A model generated the notes under the pieces. That model saw only the letters and a list, made by a program, of their open reading frames with translations, searched no databases and had not been told where the DNA came from. A stretch of DNA of 44,992 nt from Thomasclavelia sp. (GTDB taxonomy: Bacteria; Bacillota_I; Bacilli_A; Erysipelotrichales; Coprobacillaceae): positions 1 through 44,992 of the forward strand of contig JAHHSU010000003.1 in assembly GCA_020025035.1 (NCBI GenBank), given 5' to 3'. Numbering within the stretch: the first letter of the stretch is position 1; the number at the start of each line of letters is the position of its first letter. Positions 1 through 9,042 of this stretch are shown here, piece after piece. The position numbers and the translations under genes are program-made.

Positions 1-650
1 AAACTATTACACTCGTTAAAAACCCCATTCATACTTGTTACTTTACTTGTATTAAAACGTGAGACATCTAAACTCGTTAAACTACTACACCTAAAAAACA
101 TACTATACATAGACGTTACTTTATCTGTATTAAAATGAGAAACATCTAAATTTGTTAAGCTACTACACCCACCAAACATCCAACTTATATCTACTGCTTG
201 GTTAGTATTAAAATGAGAAACATCTAAGCTTGTTAAACTACTACAATCTTTAAACATGGCATTCATATTTACCACTTGACTTGTATCAAAATGTGATACA
301 TCTAAACTTGTCAAACTACTACATCCACTAAACATAGAAGTCATCATTGTAACTTGACTTGTATTAAATCCATCTAGTCCTATAATAGTTGTTAAACTAC
401 TACATCTTGCAAACATAAGTCCCATAGCTGTAACTTTGCTTGTATTTAATCCAGTTAAATTAATGGTTGTTAAACTACTGCAATCTGCAAACATAGAAAT
501 CATTGTAGTAACTCTACTTGTATTTAAACCACTTAAATCTAAGCTTTTTAAACTACGACATCCTTCAAACATACTTTGAGCACTACTTGCTATACTTGTA
601 TCTAGGCCACTTAAATCGATATTAGTTAAACTACTCAAATTACAAAACAT
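1..650 (-). repeat. Tandem 78-bp coding repeats of the DUF285 protein
   Basis: The repeats have a period of 78 bases (26 codons); one unit is 81 bases because it carries an extra residue. The most conserved core encodes CSSLTSLDVSHFNT. Units nearer the left edge are more alike than those near 600, which suggests recent duplication at the distal end. Confidence 0.85.
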
Positions 651-1112
651 AAATTGTGCATCTCTACACAATACCTTCTTACCATTTACTTCTTTAAAAA
701 CAACTTCTTGTACATTTTTTGGGAAAAGTAAATCAGTATAAACACTTCCTGTTTGAACTTGCTTCCCATCAATTTCCCCAGGAATAATAATTCTTTCAAA
801 TCCTGTCAAATCTGGATTTTTGATGTGATTAATGATAATAGCAGTTGTACTACTTTCATCAATATCCCAATAAGTTCTTAAGTCATCTAGCGTAAGTTCA
901 TGTAATTCACTACTTAAAGAAGCTGTTTGGATATCATTTCCATCTGTATTACCAGTTCGACGATATGTAACAGTTGTTTGTGCACCAATTTGATTTTTTA
1001 ATACATTTTGATCATTATTTTTTGCATAAGTAGGTACTTGCATTCCTCCTACAAGACTAATCAATACTAATATAAATGATATGTATATTAAAGTAATTTT
1101 CTTTTTAATCAT
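1..1112 (-). CDS. Secreted BspA-like leucine-rich-repeat protein (DUF285 repeats), C-terminus beyond window
   Basis: The reading frame runs off the left edge; only about 370 codons of the N-terminal part are present. It starts at an ATG behind a strong aaaggagg Shine-Dalgarno. Residues 1-30 form a Sec signal peptide (KKK, hydrophobic stretch, likely cleavage after TYA). A unique region of about 125 residues follows, then at least eight tandem repeats of about 26 residues of the form MFxxCSSLTxLDxSxFNTSxVT, with a ninth cut by the edge. This is the DUF285/BspA leucine-rich-repeat pattern, known in surface proteins of gut and oral bacteria and often tied to adhesion. The anchor (LPXTG, LysM or other) would lie outside the window. 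Function in this organism is unknown. Confidence 0.9.
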   Translation of the reverse strand, partial: MIKKKITLIYISFILVLISLVGGMQVPTYAKNNDQNVLKNQIGAQTTVTYRRTGNTDGNDIQTASLSSELHELTLDDLRTYWDIDESSTTAIIINHIKNPDLTGFERIIIPGEIDGKQVQTGSVYTDLLFPKNVQEVVFKEVNGKKVLCRDAQFMFCNLSSLTNIDLSGLDTSIASSAQSMFEGCRSLKSLDLSGLNTSRVTTMISMFADCSSLTTINLTGLNTSKVTAMGLMFARCSSLTTIIGLDGFNTSQVTMMTSMFSGCSSLTSLDVSHFDTSQVVNMNAMFKDCSSLTSLDVSHFNTNQAVDISWMFGGCSSLTNLDVSHFNTDKVTSMYSMFFRCSSLTSLDVSRFNTSKVTSMNGVFNECNS

Positions 1113-1263
1113 TTACATTCTCCTCCTTTGCTTGACTACTATTCTACATAAAAAAACAAAGTATTACAATAGTAAGTATCATTCTTATCTGCCAACCCAC
1201 ATATTACACTTTTAAAAACACCTAAAAATTATAAAATAAAAGTGGAATTATAAATAAAATACC

Positions 1264-1328
1264 AAAAAAAGATTACCTAAATCATTGCATTGTGTAACCA
1301 CTTATTACAACAAATTGGGTAATCTTAT
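1264..1328 (-). terminator. Rho-independent terminator of nifJ
   Basis: An 8-9 bp stem (AGATTACC at 1270-1277 pairing with GGTAATCT at 1318-1325) encloses a loop of about 40 bases. Read on the minus strand it is followed by a run of seven T (1264-1270). It lies just past the nifJ stop codon. Confidence 0.75.
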
Positions 1329-1351
1329 TTTAACTTTAATAAATAATTTAC

Positions 1352-4300
1352 TTACAACATTTTTTCTAAACGTGTACGACGTTTTAATGCATCTAATTTA
1401 CATTGTTGCATTAATTCACTAGCATGTTCTGGATTTACCTTAGATAACTGTGCAAATCTATTTTCTGATAGTAAAAAGTCAATAAACAAATCAAAATTTG
1501 GTTGTTTTGAATCAAGTTGTAATGGATTTAGATTTTGTTCTTCTAATCTAGGATCGTATCGAAGCAAATTAAAATATCCACATTCTACTGCCTTTTTTTG
1601 TTGTAATTGATGATTTACTAAGCCACCCTTAATTCCATGTTCCATACATGGAGAATAAGCAATAATTAATGAAGGTCCTGGATAGGATTCTGCTTCTTTA
1701 ATTGCTTTAATTGTTTGCATAGGATTTGCTCCCATGGCAATTTGAGCAACATATACATGACCATAAGCCATGGCAATTTGAGCTAAATCTTTTTTTGCTG
1801 TTACTTTTCCACTTGCAGTAAATTTCGCAATAGAAGCTGCTTGTGAAGATTTAGAGGATTGTCCACCTGTATTTGAATATACTTCTGTATCTAACACTAA
1901 AATATTTACATCTTGACCACTAGCTAAAACATGATCTAATCCACCATATCCAATATCATATGCCCAACCATCACCACCAATAATCCATTGTGATTTTTCA
2001 ATTAAATCACCTTTATAATTTAATATATCTTTTACTTCTTTATTCGAAGAAACTTTGATTAATTCTATTAATGTATCATATAATTCTTTTTGTTTTTGAC
2101 GATTTTTAATATTATCCATATACTCTTGCATCATATTACTTAAAGGTGTTTCTACTTTATCTTTGGTAGATTCCATTACTTCTAAAATATGACGTTGTTT
2201 ATAATCTGATGCAAGTTTCATTCCTAGTCCATACTCTGCATTATCTTCAAATAATGAGTTTGCCCATGCTGGTCCATAACCATTTTGATCTACTGTCATT
2301 GGAGTAGATGGAGTAGATCCTGTATAAATAGAACTACACCCTGTTGCATTTGCAATCATCATATCACTACCAAATAATTGTGTGATCAAACGATAATAAG
2401 GAGTTTCTCCACATCCACTACATGCTCCAGATGCTTCAAAATATGGTCTTAAAAAACCAGCACCTTTTACAGTATTAGTTGGATACTTATCATCTTTATA
2501 AGATACTTGTTGATAAATATAGTCAGCTAATTTTGAATGTTTTAATTCTTCTTTAGCATTTACCATTTCTAATGCTTTTTTGCCATTTTTACCTGGACAA
2601 ACATTTGCACACAATCCACATCCAACACAATTATCTGGCGAAACTTGTATACGATATACTAATCCTTCTACTCCTTTACCAATAGGAGTTAATGTTTCAT
2701 TTTGGATATTTTCTGGTGCATTACTAACTTCTTGATCATCCATTAAAAATGCACGAATGGTAGCATGAGGACACACCATCACACACTGATTACATTGAAT
2801 ACAATTTTCATGCATCCATCTTGGTACTTCATTAGCAATTGCTCGTTTTTCTTTGATTGCCATACCACATTTCATACTTCCATCTAACTTATCCATAAAA
2901 CTTGAAACTGGTAAATCATATCCATCTAACTCATTAATTGTGCAAACAAAATGATCATCTCCTGTTCTTTCTTTGGTACTAACAACACTTAAATTAGCCC
3001 AACTTGGATCTACCATTACTTCCACAATAGAATCTTTTCCTTTATCAATAGCTTGCCAATTTAATTCAACAATTTTATCTCCTTTTTTTTCGTATGACTT
3101 TTTTGCCGCTTCCTTCATATATTTTACAGCATCATCAATAGGTAAAATTTGAGGATTTAACGCAAAAAATGCAGATTGTAAAATTGTATTAGTTTTTCTT
3201 CCCATTCCAATTTCTTGTGCAATTTTACTTGCATTAATAATATAAAACTTAGCATGCTTTAAAGCTAATTGTTTTTTCAATTTATTTGGTAAATAACGAA
3301 TAACTTCTTCTTGGTCAAACTCTGTATTTAATAAAAACGTCCCATTTTCCTTTAACACTTTTAACATATCATATTTTAATACATAGTTATCTACAGAACA
3401 TGATATAAAATCTGCTTGATCAATATAATACGTAGAACGAATTGGATTTTTTCCAAATCTTAAATGAGATTTTGTAGCCCCTCCTGCTTTTTTACTATCA
3501 TAAGCAAAATAGGCTTGTGAAAATAAATTAGTATGATCTCCAATAATTTTAATAGCATTCTTATTAGCAGAAACAGTCCCATCTGATCCTAATCCATAAA
3601 ACAAGCAAGATGTATACTCACTATCAATTTGAAAATCAGGATCAATTGGAAGAGACAAATGGGTTACGTCATCTTCAATACCAATAGTAAAGCCAGTAAA
3701 TGGATGTTTACTGTTTAAATGTTCATATACGGCATGAATATGTTTAGGGTTAGTATCTTTTGATCCAAGTCCATACCTACCACCAATAATTTCAACATCT
3801 TTTTCTTTTAATGCTGTAACAACATCTACATAAAGGGGTTCTCCTGTAGCTCCCATTTCTTTTGTGCGGTCTAATACTGCAATCTTTTTAACTGTACTAG
3901 GTAATACAGCTAATAAATGTTTAATTGAAAAAGGACGATATAAATGTACTTTTATTAACCCTACTTTTTCATTAAACTTATTCATATAATCTACAGTCTC
4001 TTGAATAGTTTCTGTAACAGATCCCATTGCGATAATAATTCTAGAGGCTTTTAAATCACCATAATAAGTAAATGGTGCATAGTTTCGACCTGTAATACTA
4101 GATATCTTATTCATATAGTCTTCAACAATATCGACAACTTTATCAAAATGTTGATTTTGAGCTTCTCTACCTTGGAAATAAATATCATCATTTTCTGCAC
4201 CTCCACGTTCAATAGGATTACAATGTGGATTTAATGCACGAGTTCTAAAATCTTGCAACGCTTTTTGATCAATTAGTTCTTTTAAAGTATTCTCATCCAT

Positions 4301-4855
4301 CACTTCAATCTTTTGAATTTCATGAGAAGTTCTAAATCCATCAAAAAAATGAATAAATGGAACGGAAGCTTTAATAGCACTTAAATGAGCTACTCCTGAT
4401 AAGTCCATTACTTCTTGAACAGAATGAGAACATAACATTGGTATTCCAATTTGTCTACAAGCATAAATATCTTGATGATCACCAAATATACTTAATGAAC
4501 GTGTAGCCAATGCTCTAGCAGCCACATGAAATACACCTGGCAACAATTCTCCTGTAATCTTATATAAATTTGGAATCATTAATAATAATCCTTGTGATGC
4601 AGTAAATGTTGTGGCTAAAACACCACCTTGCAATGCACCATGAACAGCTCCTGCTGCACCTGCTTCAGATTGCATTTCTATCATTTTTACGCTTGAACCA
4701 TATATATTCTTTTTTCCTACTGATGCAAAATTTTCAGCATGTTCAGCCATTGGTGACGATGGTGTAATTGGATATATTGCAGCTACTTCTGAAAATGCAT
4801 AAGCAATAGATGCTGCTGCTTGATTTCCATCCATAGATAAATATTTTTTTATCAT
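1352..4855 (-). CDS. nifJ: Pyruvate:ferredoxin (flavodoxin) oxidoreductase
   Basis: A homodimeric cytoplasmic enzyme that oxidises pyruvate and CoA to acetyl-CoA and CO2, reducing ferredoxin; it links glycolysis to hydrogen or other fermentative electron sinks. At 1167 residues it has the usual full length of single-chain PFORs. The N-terminal motif YPITPSSPMAEHAE marks the pyruvate domain. Two ferredoxin-type [4Fe-4S] motifs begin near residue 685 (CIQCNQC) and 743 (CVGCGLC). The proximal cluster cysteines are C812, C815, C840 and about C1070. The TPP site is GDGWAYDIGYGG (about 958) with YSNTGGQSSKSS after it. The Shine-Dalgarno aaggagg lies 8 bases before ATG. A TATAAT box sits at 4881-4886 with a poor -35. 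Transcribed alone, with its own terminator. Confidence 0.98.
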   Translation of the reverse strand: MIKKYLSMDGNQAAASIAYAFSEVAAIYPITPSSPMAEHAENFASVGKKNIYGSSVKMIEMQSEAGAAGAVHGALQGGVLATTFTASQGLLLMIPNLYKITGELLPGVFHVAARALATRSLSIFGDHQDIYACRQIGIPMLCSHSVQEVMDLSGVAHLSAIKASVPFIHFFDGFRTSHEIQKIEVMDENTLKELIDQKALQDFRTRALNPHCNPIERGGAENDDIYFQGREAQNQHFDKVVDIVEDYMNKISSITGRNYAPFTYYGDLKASRIIIAMGSVTETIQETVDYMNKFNEKVGLIKVHLYRPFSIKHLLAVLPSTVKKIAVLDRTKEMGATGEPLYVDVVTALKEKDVEIIGGRYGLGSKDTNPKHIHAVYEHLNSKHPFTGFTIGIEDDVTHLSLPIDPDFQIDSEYTSCLFYGLGSDGTVSANKNAIKIIGDHTNLFSQAYFAYDSKKAGGATKSHLRFGKNPIRSTYYIDQADFISCSVDNYVLKYDMLKVLKENGTFLLNTEFDQEEVIRYLPNKLKKQLALKHAKFYIINASKIAQEIGMGRKTNTILQSAFFALNPQILPIDDAVKYMKEAAKKSYEKKGDKIVELNWQAIDKGKDSIVEVMVDPSWANLSVVSTKERTGDDHFVCTINELDGYDLPVSSFMDKLDGSMKCGMAIKEKRAIANEVPRWMHENCIQCNQCVMVCPHATIRAFLMDDQEVSNAPENIQNETLTPIGKGVEGLVYRIQVSPDNCVGCGLCANVCPGKNGKKALEMVNAKEELKHSKLADYIYQQVSYKDDKYPTNTVKGAGFLRPYFEASGACSGCGETPYYRLITQLFGSDMMIANATGCSSIYTGSTPSTPMTVDQNGYGPAWANSLFEDNAEYGLGMKLASDYKQRHILEVMESTKDKVETPLSNMMQEYMDNIKNRQKQKELYDTLIELIKVSSNKEVKDILNYKGDLIEKSQWIIGGDGWAYDIGYGGLDHVLASGQDVNILVLDTEVYSNTGGQSSKSSQAASIAKFTASGKVTAKKDLAQIAMAYGHVYVAQIAMGANPMQTIKAIKEAESYPGPSLIIAYSPCMEHGIKGGLVNHQLQQKKAVECGYFNLLRYDPRLEEQNLNPLQLDSKQPNFDLFIDFLLSENRFAQLSKVNPEHASELMQQCKLDALKRRTRLEKML

Positions 4856-4931
4856 AACTTATTCCTCCTTAGTATTGTTTATTATACTATGCTCCTTTAT
4901 ATATTACCATTAACATGCACTTTATTATCAC

Positions 4932-4959
4932 AAAAAAAAGATAGGGTAAAACTATCTTA
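4932..4959 (-). terminator. Terminator overlapping the stop codon of the small membrane protein
   Basis: Stem AAGATAG (4938-4944) with CTATCTT (4952-4958), followed on the minus strand by T-rich sequence. The TAG stop codon of the gene (4952-4954) is inside the stem. Confidence 0.7.
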
Positions 4960-5428
4960 ATAAACGATATAATTCATAACCACCAGAGACATAAATAAAC
5001 CAGCCAATTGGATCTACAACAAGTAGTGAATTAATAGCCATCCTCCATATATTCATATCCAAAAATATATAAAATATGCCATTTATTCCATATATACTTA
5101 TAGAAAAAAGGAAAGATTTACCTAAAATAACCATCAACACATATACTATCATACATATCATTAAAACATGATCATTTACCATCTTTGTACTTTTTTTTGC
5201 CATCATACAAATAAAATAAGCACCTAAATAATAGAAAAATCCAAATTGGATACCTGTTCCTAAAGTAAAAATACTTTGTATAATTGCACCACCTATAGCA
5301 CCAATAAGAACAAAGAAAATGACTTTTATATATTGTCCTAAAGACATATACGCATCATTATTTTGTCGAAAATATTCCATTGCTTCCTTGCGTTCTTTTC
5401 GTTGTTCTAAATTTTCTTTAAACCCCAT
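4952..5428 (-). CDS. Small multi-pass membrane protein of unknown function
   Basis: A 158-residue protein I do not recognise. The first 30 residues are soluble, charged and glutamine/arginine-rich (NLEQRKERKEAMEYFRQNN). Four hydrophobic segments follow: about 35-55, 60-75, 85-110 and 115-150. It ends in a short basic tail (YRLLR). The start ATG has an aaagaggtg Shine-Dalgarno at good spacing. It is monocistronic between nifJ and the divergent dUTPase-like gene, and its stop codon lies inside its terminator stem. Nothing in the context indicates a role. Confidence 0.75.
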   Translation of the reverse strand: MGFKENLEQRKERKEAMEYFRQNNDAYMSLGQYIKVIFFVLIGAIGGAIIQSIFTLGTGIQFGFFYYLGAYFICMMAKKSTKMVNDHVLMICMIVYVLMVILGKSFLFSISIYGINGIFYIFLDMNIWRMAINSLLVVDPIGWFIYVSGGYELYRLLR

Positions 5429-5547
5429 ACCATCACCTCTTTAAAAGTATATCACACTCTCATAGAATTTCAAAACAATCATATACTATCTTTTTTTAAA
5501 AAAATCAAGTATAATGTTAATAAATTATAATAAACATGGAGGTACCT

Positions 5548-6042
5548 ATGAAAAAAGTTGCAAAGTTTCATAAAGTTAGTTTAGATCAATTCATCAAGGA
5601 TTGGGAATTACCTGGAGATCCTCATGAAATTTACCAAAAAATTACACTACCAACACGAGCTACCAAAGGATCTGCTGGTTACGATTTCTTTTCCCCTATT
5701 TCTTTTACTCTTGAACCAAATCAAACAATTAAAATACCAACAGGAATTAGAATAGAAATGGAACCAAATTATGTATTACAAATTTATCCTAGAAGTGGAT
5801 TAGGTTTTAAATATCGACTTCAATTAAATAATACCGTAGGAATTATTGATAGTGACTATTTTTACTCTGATAATGAAGGACATATATTTGCAAAAATCAC
5901 GAATGATTCTAACGAAAACAAATCAATCACAATCCAACAAAATGAAGGATTTATGCAAGGGATATTAATGGAGTTTGGAATTACAGTAGATGATAAAGTT
6001 ACAACAAAACGTAATGGCGGACTAGGCAGTACAAGCAAATAA
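5548..6042 (+). CDS. dUTP diphosphatase-like protein (trimeric dUTPase/dCTP deaminase fold)
   Basis: Likely hydrolyses dUTP to dUMP, keeping uracil out of DNA. Trimeric dUTPase motifs can be read in order: motif 1 AGYDFFSP, motif 2 PRSGLGFKY, motif 3 GIIDSDYF and a C-terminal glycine-rich motif 5 GGLGSTSK. Motif 4 is weak (EGFMQGIL in place of the usual GxRxAQ), and motif 5 has Leu where Phe usually stacks on the base. So substrate or activity could differ from a classical dUTPase. An upstream in-frame ATG at 5536 is part of the Shine-Dalgarno ATGGAGG; the ATG at 5548 is spaced properly and was chosen, giving 164 residues. It converges on tyrS, sharing a two-way terminator. Confidence 0.8.
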   Translation: MKKVAKFHKVSLDQFIKDWELPGDPHEIYQKITLPTRATKGSAGYDFFSPISFTLEPNQTIKIPTGIRIEMEPNYVLQIYPRSGLGFKYRLQLNNTVGIIDSDYFYSDNEGHIFAKITNDSNENKSITIQQNEGFMQGILMEFGITVDDKVTTKRNGGLGSTSK

Positions 6043-6068
6043 TTGGTCTATAACTTATATGAATGGTT

Positions 6069-6110
6069 AAAAAAGATGCAAGTAACTATTTTACTTACAT
6101 CTTTTTATTT
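6069..6110. terminator. Bidirectional terminator between dut-like gene and tyrS
   Basis: A near-perfect 16-bp stem (AAAAAGATGCAAGTAA against TTACTTACATCTTTTT, one mismatch) with T runs on both strands. It lies between two converging genes. Confidence 0.88.
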
Positions 6111-6118
6111 ACGATATT

Positions 6119-7345
6119 TTAATTATGTTGAACGACAAAATATTTCTTTTTCCCACGACGAATTACTGTAGCTTTTTTAGAAAAGGCATGTTCACTAGAT
6201 ACAATATAACTTTCATCAGTAACCTTATTCCCATTAATCATAATAGATCCACCTTTTACAAATTCTCTTGCTTCACGTTTAGAACTTGCTGCATTTACCT
6301 TAACTAGCATTTCTAAAATATTCATATCTTCATTTACTTGTATACTTGGTACTCCGTTAAAACATTCCATTACTTGTTGATAAGTTAATTCACTAATATT
6401 TCCAGAAAATAACATTTCACTAATATATACTGCTTCATCGTACGCATCTTTACCATGGATAAAAGTAATTACTTCCTTAGCTAAAGCTTTATGTGCTTGT
6501 CTTAAATGTGGATTTTGTTCATGAAGTGTTTGCAACTCTTTAATTTCTTCTACACTTAGAAATGTTAAAAATTTTAGATAATCTATAACTTTATCATCTT
6601 CTGAATTAATAAAGAATTGATACATTTCATAAGGAGACGTTTTATTACGATCTAACCATATTGCTTTTCCATTTGTTTTACCAAATTTAGTTCCATCGCT
6701 TTTAGTAAGTAATGGCATTGTAAAACCATATGCTTCTTTACCTGTTTTTTTACGTATTAGTTCAATACCTGCAGTAATATTTCCCCATTGGTCTTGGCCT
6801 GCAACTTGCATTACACAATCTTTAGTTTGAAATAAATGTAAAAAATCTAATGATTGCATAATCATATATGAAAACTCAGTGTAAGTAATTCCTGTATCAA
6901 TTCTACTTTTGATAATTTCTTTACTTAACATATAATTTACATTAAAAAATTTACCGTAATCTCGTAAAAAATCTATAAAATTAATTTCTTTTGACCAATC
7001 ATAATTATTTACTACCTCAAACCCAAAAAGCTCCTGTGCTTGTTTTTTTAAACATTGAAAATTATGATTTACCTGTTCCTTAGTAATCATTGGTCTTTCT
7101 GACTCTGGTTTTGGATCACCTATTAATCCTGTTGCACCACCAATTAATAATATAGGATGATGCCCAGCATCTTTTAAACGTTTACTAATTAAAAATGAAG
7201 AAAAATGTCCTATATGCAAACTATCTCCTGTAGGATCAGTACCAATATAAAATGTTAATTCTTCGTTATTTAATTTATCTTTTAAATCTGTAGAACTTTC
7301 ATCTTTAATCAGTCCTCGCCATACTAATTCCTCATATATTTTCAT
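6119..7345 (-). CDS. tyrS: Tyrosyl-tRNA synthetase
   Basis: Charges tRNA-Tyr with tyrosine in the cytoplasm. The class I signature HIGH (SLHIGHFSSF, about residues 42-51) and a KMSKS-type loop KFGKT (about 225) are present. Active-site context such as YTEFSYMIMQSLDFL and the tyrosine/tRNA region QDQWGN also match. A C-terminal S4 RNA-binding domain (SKREAREFVKGGSIMING) ends the 408-residue protein, the normal bacterial length. The ATG follows an aaggagg Shine-Dalgarno. It lies downstream of ccpA but has a 214-base leader with a terminator hairpin, so it is probably controlled separately by tyrosine or tRNA-Tyr charging. Confidence 0.97.
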   Translation of the reverse strand: MKIYEELVWRGLIKDESSTDLKDKLNNEELTFYIGTDPTGDSLHIGHFSSFLISKRLKDAGHHPILLIGGATGLIGDPKPESERPMITKEQVNHNFQCLKKQAQELFGFEVVNNYDWSKEINFIDFLRDYGKFFNVNYMLSKEIIKSRIDTGITYTEFSYMIMQSLDFLHLFQTKDCVMQVAGQDQWGNITAGIELIRKKTGKEAYGFTMPLLTKSDGTKFGKTNGKAIWLDRNKTSPYEMYQFFINSEDDKVIDYLKFLTFLSVEEIKELQTLHEQNPHLRQAHKALAKEVITFIHGKDAYDEAVYISEMLFSGNISELTYQQVMECFNGVPSIQVNEDMNILEMLVKVNAASSKREAREFVKGGSIMINGNKVTDESYIVSSEHAFSKKATVIRRGKKKYFVVQHN

Positions 7346-7370
7346 CTTAATGTCCTCCTTATCATTGATG

Positions 7371-7490
7371 AAAAAAAGATTTCATCACCAAAGGATGAAA
7401 TCTTATAGCACCACTTTTACATATCTATATAATTATTCACGATAATGGTACACTATCTAGACATTTATATAGAGACTTAAAAATACATCA
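7371..7490 (-). promoter_or_regulatory. tyrS leader: terminator hairpin with possible reduced T-box
   Basis: Read on the minus strand, a perfect stem AGATTTCATC/GATGAAATCT followed by seven T lies only about 30 bases before the tyrS start, so it must act as an attenuator. Just upstream is AAGTGGTGCTATAAG, resembling the T-box core around UGGU, which would pair with the ACCA end of tRNA. Further upstream a stem CTATATAA/TTATATAG encloses GATAGTG-TAC-CATTATC, placing a tyrosine codon UAC in a small loop. The normal large Stem I with AG bulge and GNUG was not found. Attenuation is likely; assignment to the T-box class is tentative. Confidence 0.5.
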
Positions 7491-7559
7491 AATCATAATC
7501 CACATTTATTTTATCATAAATTCTTTATGCTTTAATAAATACTCTAGCCTTCAACATTT

Positions 7560-8546
7560 TTATTTAGTTGAATTTCTATAAATAAATTGTCCCTTGATAG
7601 AAATATGACTATTTTCGATTTCTTCTGATTGAAGTATTTTAGTCAATAATCGAATCGCTAATGCCCCCATATCATAAATTGGGATATATATACTTGTAAG
7701 TTGTGGAACAGAAACCTTTGCATATGTAGTATCTAACATTCCTATAATTTCCATATCACTAGGTACTTTAACTCCATGTTCTTTGGCAATATTATTGACA
7801 ACAACAGCTTGAATATCACTAGTGGTGATAACTAATTGATAATTATTTTGCTTTAATGCTTTATCTAATTGTTGATAGCATAATTCATAATCAGTAGAAG
7901 ATTCTATAAATGTAACATGATCCATTGCATTTTTTTTAATTTGATCTACTAATTTGATTTCATCAATTAAGTTTTGCTTACTAGTTACAAACAATATTTT
8001 TTTTGATTGATTTTCTATATGTTTTTTTACAGTGTCAACTACTAGTTCACTAATATTTGTATCAATAGAGCCAATTTTTTCACCTATTACAGTTTTACCT
8101 ACAACAACAATTGGTATATTGTATTTACTAATACATTGGATTTGTTCGTCTAATAATTCGTTATTAAACAAAATGACTCCATCTGCTCTAGATTTAACAA
8201 TTTTTTCAACTAACTCATCAGTTACATTGTCTTCGCTAATAATATCCGTTGTATGAAAGTTTACATTATATTTTAATGTTCTACTTGCATCACCTATTCC
8301 ACTAATCATTTCTTCTATATGAGAAAATAGTTTTTGTGGAAAGACTACTGAAATCGTTGTTGTTTTACTTTTGGCAAGTCCCCTTGCGATTTCATTAGGT
8401 TTAAAGTCTAATCGATCAATTACTTCTAAAACTCTATCCTTAGTTGCTTTTTTAACAACATTAGAGCCATTAATAACACGAGAAACTGTAGCAAGTGAAA
8501 CATTTGCTTCTCTTGCTACATCATAAATAGTTGTCTTTTTATTCAT
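7560..8546 (-). CDS. ccpA: LacI-family catabolite control protein, CcpA
   Basis: A 328-residue transcription factor with an N-terminal LacI helix-turn-helix (TIYDVAREANVSLATVSRVI, about residues 5-24) and hinge (ARGLAKSKTTT). A periplasmic-binding-protein-like core follows. The C-terminus PQLTSIYIPIYDMGALAIRL...YRNSTK is very close to Bacillus CcpA, including the segment that contacts HPr-Ser-P. The core is more divergent. The order murC-ytxG-ytxH-ccpA also matches Bacillus. Its ATG overlaps the ytxH stop by one base (TAATG) and has only a weak Shine-Dalgarno, so translation is probably coupled to ytxH. Expected role: repression or activation of carbon genes at cre sites in response to glycolytic flux. 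Confidence 0.85.
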   Translation of the reverse strand: MNKKTTIYDVAREANVSLATVSRVINGSNVVKKATKDRVLEVIDRLDFKPNEIARGLAKSKTTTISVVFPQKLFSHIEEMISGIGDASRTLKYNVNFHTTDIISEDNVTDELVEKIVKSRADGVILFNNELLDEQIQCISKYNIPIVVVGKTVIGEKIGSIDTNISELVVDTVKKHIENQSKKILFVTSKQNLIDEIKLVDQIKKNAMDHVTFIESSTDYELCYQQLDKALKQNNYQLVITTSDIQAVVVNNIAKEHGVKVPSDMEIIGMLDTTYAKVSVPQLTSIYIPIYDMGALAIRLLTKILQSEEIENSHISIKGQFIYRNSTK

Positions 8547-9031
8547 TAATTAATTTTCTCATCAATTTTATCAATAATGTTCTCGATTTCGTCTTTAACC
8601 TCATCTAATTCACTTTCAACTTCATCACTCATATCAATTCCATATTGTTTTGCTTTATTTTGATATTCTAATATTTTATTAGATGCTTTTGTTGATAATT
8701 CTTCAATTCGATCCATTACATCTTGACATGTTGGATTGCTTTTAGCTTTTTTTACTAAATCATCAATACCAGTTTTTACTGTTTCAATCTTTTCTTTTGT
8801 TGTATTTTTCATTTTATCTGAATCAAATTCTTCTACTGCAGTTTTTAATTTATCTGTTGCATATGAAATTGCATCTACCACATCTTCTTTAGAAAGATTT
8901 TTCGTTTTATCATAGGTTTGTTTAGATTTTTCTTTAATATCATCTACTAATTCACTACCTTTTTTTGGAGCTAATAATAAACCTGCAACTACACCTAATC
9001 CCATTCCTACAATTAATTTACCTAATTTCAT
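8546..9031 (-). CDS. ytxH: YtxH-like protein
   Basis: A 161-residue protein with one N-terminal hydrophobic glycine-rich segment (GKLIVGMGLGVVAGLLLAP, residues 3-21), followed directly by KKGSELVDDIKEKSKQ and a long charged helical region, the YtxH family pattern. The rest is predicted coiled coil rich in Lys, Asp and Glu; the C-terminus is very acidic (DEVESELDEVKDEIENI). The ATG has an aggaggg Shine-Dalgarno. It sits 11 bases after the DUF948 gene and is coupled to ccpA. In Bacillus the family is linked to general stress; its molecular role is not established. Confidence 0.85.
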   Translation of the reverse strand: MKLGKLIVGMGLGVVAGLLLAPKKGSELVDDIKEKSKQTYDKTKNLSKEDVVDAISYATDKLKTAVEEFDSDKMKNTTKEKIETVKTGIDDLVKKAKSNPTCQDVMDRIEELSTKASNKILEYQNKAKQYGIDMSDEVESELDEVKDEIENIIDKIDEKIN

Positions 9032-9042
9032 TTTGTTCCCTC

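Noticed and set aside
1..650. Regular repeats resembling a CRISPR or satellite array
   Set aside because: The 78-base period is three times 26 codons, the frame is open throughout and encodes DUF285 leucine-rich repeats.
4856..4951. Rex operator upstream of nifJ
   Set aside because: Only one half-site (TTGTGA) is visible near 4930; the second half does not match TCACAA at the required spacing.
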